Source: Vanessa cardui
Lineage: Eukaryota; Arthropoda; Insecta; Lepidoptera; Nymphalidae
Reading direction: 5' to 3'
DNA length: 64,000 bases
NCBI RefSeq assembly: GCF_905220365.1
Contig: NC_061126.1
Span: 9,486,001-9,550,000, forward strand
Numbering within the stretch: the first letter of the stretch is position 1; every line of letters begins with the position of its first letter. The notes beneath the pieces are model-generated. The model saw only the letters and a program-made list of their open reading frames with translations. It ran no database searches and was not told where the DNA came from. The position numbers and the translations under genes are program-made. Of this stretch, positions 57,936-64,000 are shown piece by piece.

Positions 57936-58289
57936 TCAATAATAACTACAATGCGTATTACGGTTTTACATTAAACGTACTGTTCTTGCCTGCTGACCGT
58001 TTCCATCAAGAACGTCGACATTGAATATGAATTATATGGTTTGTTTAAAGGCACAAACTTTTATTTTATTACGTCAGGTGCAAAAAATTGTAAAATAAGA
58101 CATCGTTCGCAAAGAAAATACCCTGTAAATACTCACTGTAAATGTTTTGAACATTTTCATAGTACTAAATTTATTAAAGTTAAAAAAAAAACAACAAAGA
58201 AATACTGATCGATCGCGCCGTTACGGAAAGCCCGCATTCCTGTTATCGGAACGTTTGGCATAAAGGGCAAACAGAATACATCGTAATTC

Positions 58290-58307
58290 CAGGTGAACTC
58301 ACACCTG
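58290..58307. promoter_or_regulatory. Inverted pair of Snail-type E-boxes
   Basis: CAGGTG (58290-58295), six bases (AACTCA), then CACCTG (58302-58307) gives two CAGGTG sites facing each other. CAGGTG is the preferred site of Snail, Escargot, Scratch and ZEB-type repressors, which act in epidermis and nervous tissue. The surroundings (58195-58350) are non-repetitive and of mixed composition. Confidence 0.45.
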
Positions 58308-59017
58308 TACAAGAAGGCAAATTGTTGTTAAGGTCAGGGGACAAGTGTAATATAAAATAAGGGCAAGGGGAGTCGAGGCCTTCTTAGTAATTATTCAATT
58401 GTAATAGTTCATCATTATTTTATACCTATTTAACATTTGAAATAGTATTTTAACAATAATCCAGAACTCTATTCCTAATATTTGAAACATAACAAGTTAA
58501 TGTTATTAAGTTTTTTTTAGGTAAAGAATTTTCATTAACATAAATATACTTTCATAACCTTATACAAAAGATTTCAACGCGTTACTGTCGCTAGGTATAC
58601 TGTTCATATTATGAAGAGTGTTATCAGTATGATTATAAAAAAAAATTATTAATAAATAATGGAATACGTATTATCATTTTTAATTGTACTGAATATAAGA
58701 ATACTTTTTTACAAATATTTCAATATTACTGTCTCGATATAAAGATAGAATAAAATACACTGACTAAACTAGGAAGAAATAAGTAAAACAATGAATTATT
58801 TCGAAACTAAAGTAGAAAAATAACATTAACACAACACAATACGTGGCTCTTAGTTGAACTACAGCAATTATATATCACACATATGAACGCATCCATCCGT
58901 CAATTATTAACTCACACATTTCACATTAAGGTCAAGGAATTTTTCAAAAGCTTCTTCACGACCACACCTTTTATATAAAAACTGACATGAAATACTCACG
59001 TATTATTGTTTTATCGG

Positions 59018-59035
59018 CAATTGCTATAGCAATTG
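59018..59035. repeat. 18-bp perfect palindrome in intron 1
   Basis: CAATTGCTATAGCAATTG reads the same on both strands; both ends are CAATTG E-box-like hexamers. Confidence 0.7.
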
Positions 59036-62000
59036 TTTCATATAAAGATCCCGTCTTTTTATTTCAACCATTTTTAAGTATTTTTTTTAATGAGTAATAT
59101 AATTTATAAAAAAAATAAAACGTGAATTATTCTTATATATTAAATCGATATATGTATATTATTTTATGTTATTATAAAGTACAAATATTTGTTTAGTAGA
59201 TATTTAAATCTCTGTAATACCCTTTATCTCAGATATGCTAAGTACGCGAACAGTAACAAAGTAATCTTTGATTACCAAAAAAGAAAAACATTTCACCATG
59301 TGGCCGGCTCGCTATTGTATCCTCCGTCTATTGTGTTGCTTTTTAACGATTTACCTTTTCAAAGATTTGCGATCATAAAAAATACATTCATAATGGTGTA
59401 AAACCGTTCTTGGAACGACTAGGTCCAAACAATTGCACTTAATCGTAACGCTCTTTCAATTCCTCTCTTATCTTATCTTTGCTAAGAAATCTTTGAGATT
59501 TTCTTAATTCAGTCTTTCTTGCTTATATGCAAAGCCCGACTTAATCAGTAAGGATAATAACTAACTAAAATACTACGTTATAAACCAACTACAAAATATT
59601 TTATTTATTATAATATACCCTTAGTATTCAAATTACTGTAATTGAGAGATTTAAAACAGTAACCGGTAAACATAATGTAATTGGTATGTTTTGACTCACG
59701 TCTAAAGAAGTCAATAGTCGATGCCACTTAAAGCGTATATAAGGGCATATATAGGTATATAAGGCATATTTTTTGCGTGTCCGCAGCAAGATGGGTAGCA
59801 CGTGATGCGGCGTTTGTTCTAGGAATGGTCACACATGTCTTGTTAAAATATTCAAATTCACCGGTTCTCCAATGAGCTGCCGAGATGCGGGCTCGAGTTT
59901 TAATTGCTTTGTAGTTAAAAGGAAATACATCTGCTGCTTTATTTGTACATGCTAGATTTTTTGATGACTTCCATATTTATAAGCACCTGGGCTTGACGTA
60001 TATAGAAAATTTTCTTCGATCATCTACAATTTACCTTTTTAATCTATGTCTAAATGGCTACAGATATTTTAAGCTGAATCAAATGAATTTAAATATTTGG
60101 TAGAAGTGCTATCGTTTTAATCAAAGCGGTTTAATAGAATGAAGTTTAATTATTTATTCTTTAATAAATAATATACAACATATGACAATCTCTTGGATTT
60201 TTTAATATTCAGCTTTAATATTGCCTGAAAACGAACTAACTCTAAAAGATCTATTTCAACTTATTTGATCATAAGTTATTATAAAGCTCCAATAATATTA
60301 CAATTTTTGTGTTACATTTTAAAATGTGAATAATCCAGTGCGATCTTAGAAATATCTGATGTGTATAAAAAACAGTATAAGTGATATTTCAAACTTAAAA
60401 CAAGCACCGCAAAAATAATTATAACCCAATTATATATACTTACAATATAAACTTAAGTGTGCACAATGTACATAAAGCAGGCTATTGCGGAAACTATTAA
60501 AACCACATAAATGATATTATTAAATAATGTACATTGAAACATAAAGTGAAGTTATAAATATTTTATATGTCTTCGTGCGTTAAACAACGGTATACCTCAA
60601 GTAGATATATCGCGAAGTGATTACTGAAATAATTAAGGTTAGTGGTTTAAACTAAACGGTAATATTAGTACTACTCGTTTGTTTATCCCGTATAAATTGT
60701 AACTCATTATAATTCGTCATTCATACAACGCACGTCAATCGTAGACTGTTTTAATATACATAGATTAGTATTATTCAAACAAAATTACATTGTCAAATTC
60801 TACTTAAACAACAATGTCTACAAATATATATTAGACATGATACCTGACAACAGAACTGTTCGTTGTATGCCCGATAAAGCATCGTCTTGTGCCTTAAGTG
60901 CATTCTGTAAGATTTGATAGCTACCATCGATATTTAAGCCATTTCTGTTATCAAAACGCATTAAAGACCACCTCGTAGTACAGATAGTAAGTTAATTTTT
61001 TTAAAGCTCTTTTTTAAATAAAATATTTGTTTCGTATTTTCATCGAATTCCTTACAAACAAATTTAAATATATTTTTTGTTCATTTGACAGTATTTTATT
61101 ATTCTTTAAAGTACATCATTACTAAAGTAAGGTCATCTCTGCTATTGTGTTTGCGTTATGTTTAAAAAGATAATCATTCCGTGTAGGTATTTCGGAGCGA
61201 TTTACTGAACGCCGCCCACGATCTCTTAGATTTGAGGACATTGTACAGGCGTTCTACATAACAATTGAATAGTATCAAAAGACAGAACCTGTTTGACAAA
61301 TTCGAAGTATGTATTATTCGTAGAACATAATTATTTTCGCCGTTATCTTTACTTTAAACATGTAAAGTAACATTTTACACAAATAATTCTAAAAACACCA
61401 TCAAAACATTTCATCAATCTTAATAACAAATTCTATAGGTTTGTAGAAAATAATTTATAATATCACTTCAAATAACTGTTATTACAAGCTTAAAATTTTA
61501 ACGAATATACGTATTAAATTAATAGAAGGCGGTCTTAGATGTCGGAATTTTTTTCGTTTAGCAAACCAAATTAGTCGGTTTTAGCCTTGAACACTTCGGC
61601 AAACATATTTGGGTCATTAACCCTTGCCAAATCTGGTTGTGATTCACGCTGTGATCAAAGTAATAATAAAGCGTTGAACAGTTTTTGTAGCTGTTCGTTT
61701 AGAGACAAAAAGTAATATAGCGATGTTTTTTGTACAGTTCTATGTTGATAATATCCGGAAGGCTCGTTCACTATATAATCATAAGTACGATTTTAGTGTT
61801 CATAAGATTTATGTACCTAATAAAAATATAATGATTAATAATATTTTTAAATGTAAAATACGCTTTAAAAATACGATATATTTATAAATGCATGACACAG
61901 GCACGTACCATCTACAACATTCTGCTGTTAAGGAGATATGTTTAGTAATCAATTATTCAGTAAAAAAATGTCCTTCCAACGACCTTTCAACCGATCCTTC

Positions 62001-64000
62001 GCGGCCAGTGCGCTCCCGGTGTACCGTGTGCTATCGGTACTTATGTTTATGAAAAAAAGGCTTCAACGGAATTTTATGTGCTCCGTCCGAAGCGGTTCTT
62101 CATAGCTGTCTTACGTTTTTAATACTTTAAATGCTACTAGCGTCCGATAACCCCAGGCGCAAGGACATACTAGTCCGCCCGCTGTTTCTCGTTAGTTTTT
62201 TTTATCCTATATGACCTGTTTTATAGTCGGCTTGTATATACACTTTGAATTCGAAATAAAATAATCTATATGAATGTCTTTGTTAAACGCCATCATATAA
62301 CTTTAATAATAAGAACGTTTATCAATACACTCCTTAAAAACTCATTCATAATTAGCGAAATCTCCCAATATAACATCAATTAGCAAAACAAGAAACATAG
62401 AAAAATTACCTCCCGTACAAAAGTAATTGGTATGTTTTTTTGTAATTCTCTACGACTAATATAATAATTTTATTTTTCTTGCTAATTTCACCTGTTTGTC
62501 AATATGTTTAAATTTTAAATGTAATTAAATAATAAAAAATGATAAATAGTTTCTTTTCTTATGCTTATTATTGTATACTGTGCAGATAATGTCATAATAA
62601 TATATTTCTTATTCCATGAGTGATACGGTTCAAAATTACTGATACCTATAAAAATTAAAGTGTTTCAAATCGTGTATGAATAATTATTTCCCAAAACCAA
62701 TGTGGTAAGCGAAGAAGGCTAGTTCTGTAATGGCCGAATAATGACTGCTCGCATTCAAGGTTGCCCATACAGTTTCTCTACAGGAAACGGCAAGTAACTG
62801 AATAGATATGGACATGATAATTACGGGGCCTTGACTTACCGTTTTAGAACAAAAACAGCACTATTTAAATAGGCCTCGTGAACAATGATTTCAATGCTAT
62901 GTTTATAAAGTATCTCCTGTGGCAATCTTTTATTAACATTTGTTCATATATAAATCACGTAGTTTTTATTTTGATTATTAGGTACATTTAAAATGTGGTA
63001 AAGATTTCATTATTTTTATAGTGATCTAGTGCAATTATAATTTTGAATACAAATGCCGCCAATAGCAAAAATCCATTGTGATATAAAAACAGCGATCTTA
63101 AATTGTTATTACTAAAGGAGCGACTTACCGTCCTCTGCTTTATTCTGACGTGGAATTCATTACATACTTTTTTTAACCTACAACTGATTAATTTTAATGA
63201 CCATCCTTGTTGAAATAACAGTTACAGCACATTAATAAAACACTTTTAAAGTGACACTTTATAAATAATCAATATTTTAATACATATATCTAATCGACCT
63301 ATTCAAACGGAAACAATGTTTGTCGTACAATGAATTTACATTTTTCGATTATTTTCAATGTAAGCGTTGTACAAACGTAGTTCTCTCTACGTTTACGGGT
63401 ATCAATTTAAATGCAATTTTTATAAAGTATATATTTTATTGGTCATCTCTGTATATTATCTTAAGTTAAATTTTAAAGATAAAATTAAAATTATTGTTTA
63501 ATAGACTTGATATGCACGTCCTATAATAGAAGTTTATGTTGTCACACCCGTCTGCTCAGACGCATACAATTACGAGAATTAAACAAAAAAGAAGGCGCAA
63601 CAATGCAGGCGTCGTCCTTGGATCCCTAACAAAAGCCGAGAAAGGGCAAAGGAACTCGTTTTGACCAACCTTGGGACTTTCACTGGCTACCTACGCATAT
63701 TTAGATGTAACTAGAAAAAAAAATCGATGACTTCCTTCCTGATTTGTTCAATTATATGTAAATCGTTAATCTAATATTTGAAGTTCAATTTATGCTTTAA
63801 CATTAAGAAATACTTTCAGTCTGAATTCAAGTAATGTCGCGTTTAACTTAAAACAAAATAAGCTATTATTCCTCTTTATGATGCATAGCAATCAATCTGA
63901 AGTCTGAGTTTGAATTAGCTACTAGGGCGTCAATTATAATAATGCGACACTTACACACACATACAAACATTAGTGTTGTGGGTGTGTAAGCGGAGGCGAG

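Larger units (their letters stand above)
56386..64000 (+). other. Start of svb/ovo intron 1 (continues beyond window)
   Basis: No further exon with Svb similarity is seen in the remaining 7.6 kb, and no repeat of the families listed elsewhere was recognised in it, in contrast to the upstream region. Stretches of mixed composition that might be regulatory lie at about 57830-57935, 58195-58350, 59760-59900, 61185-61260, 61975-62170 and 62705-62850. Open frames in the interval (57409-57645 minus, 57746-57934 minus, 59189-59401 plus) have no recognisable motif. At the right edge CTTACACAC (63950-63958) and GTGTGTAAG (63982-63990) form a 9-bp inverted repeat. Confidence 0.7.

Noticed and set aside
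1..64000. polished-rice/tarsal-less (mlpt) small-peptide gene, which acts with Svb
   Set aside because: None of the translated frames I could inspect contains the LDPTG.Y peptide motif. Frames shorter than about 60 codons were not systematically read, so this is not an absolute exclusion.

Overview
The window is AT-rich, intron- and enhancer-like animal DNA with very little coding content. The families of interspersed repeats are the kind found in butterflies and moths: a tRNA-derived SINE with the 'GGCCCAGTGGTTAGAACGCG' head, a second tRNA-derived SINE, non-LTR retrotransposon 3' ends, and a 'GGGCTTTGTGCAAGCCCGTC' repeat. I infer a lepidopteran, probably a nymphalid butterfly. There are no rRNA genes, no convincing free-standing tRNA genes, no CRISPR array and no bacterial operon structure. 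Almost all open frames are chance frames or pieces of transposons.

The one host gene I can recognise is the first coding exon of shavenbaby/ovo, at 56226-56385 on the + strand. It encodes an N-terminus beginning MPKIFLIKKRLHEQQLELQE and ends in a strong GTGAGT splice donor. It sits just downstream of a sharply GC-rich promoter (about 55905-56110) that has a 6/6 arthropod Initiator (TCAGTC), a 5/6 DPE-like element at exactly the expected spacing, and a G-quadruplex-type motif. The exon carries the part of Svb known in Drosophila as the Pri/Ubr3-dependent degron. The zinc fingers must lie beyond 64000.

Layout. 1-3300: AT-rich DNA, a TIR-bounded element of about 600 bp (1469-2071) containing a LINE remnant, and an RTE-like repeat. 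3300-21800: mostly unassigned AT-rich DNA with a small GC-rich patch, a LINE ORF remnant (10751-10891), repeat 3' ends and a small MITE (19658-19880). 21880-22660: two GC-rich patches. 23500-34900: many repeats, including SINEs with target-site duplications. 35200-36070: a GC patch, a near-ideal recursive-splice-site sequence (35504/35505) and a pair of CRE motifs. 38600-44300: the densest transposon cluster. 46800-52000: a run of GC-rich patches that do not look like repeats and are candidate cis-regulatory elements or alternative 5' exons. 52050-52860: an inverted pair of repeats. 55900-56385: promoter, 5' UTR with upstream ORFs, and exon 1. 56386-64000: start of a long first intron with a few motif clusters (a DR4-type nuclear-receptor site and a paired Snail-type E-box).

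How it fits together: in Drosophila the gene desert upstream of svb holds a large array of epidermal enhancers. The 56 kb upstream of this exon is the equivalent territory, and the non-repeat GC-rich patches are the best sequence-only candidates for its enhancers. That is an inference. Repeat family names rest on my recognition of the sequence pattern and on comparison among copies within the window, not on a database search.
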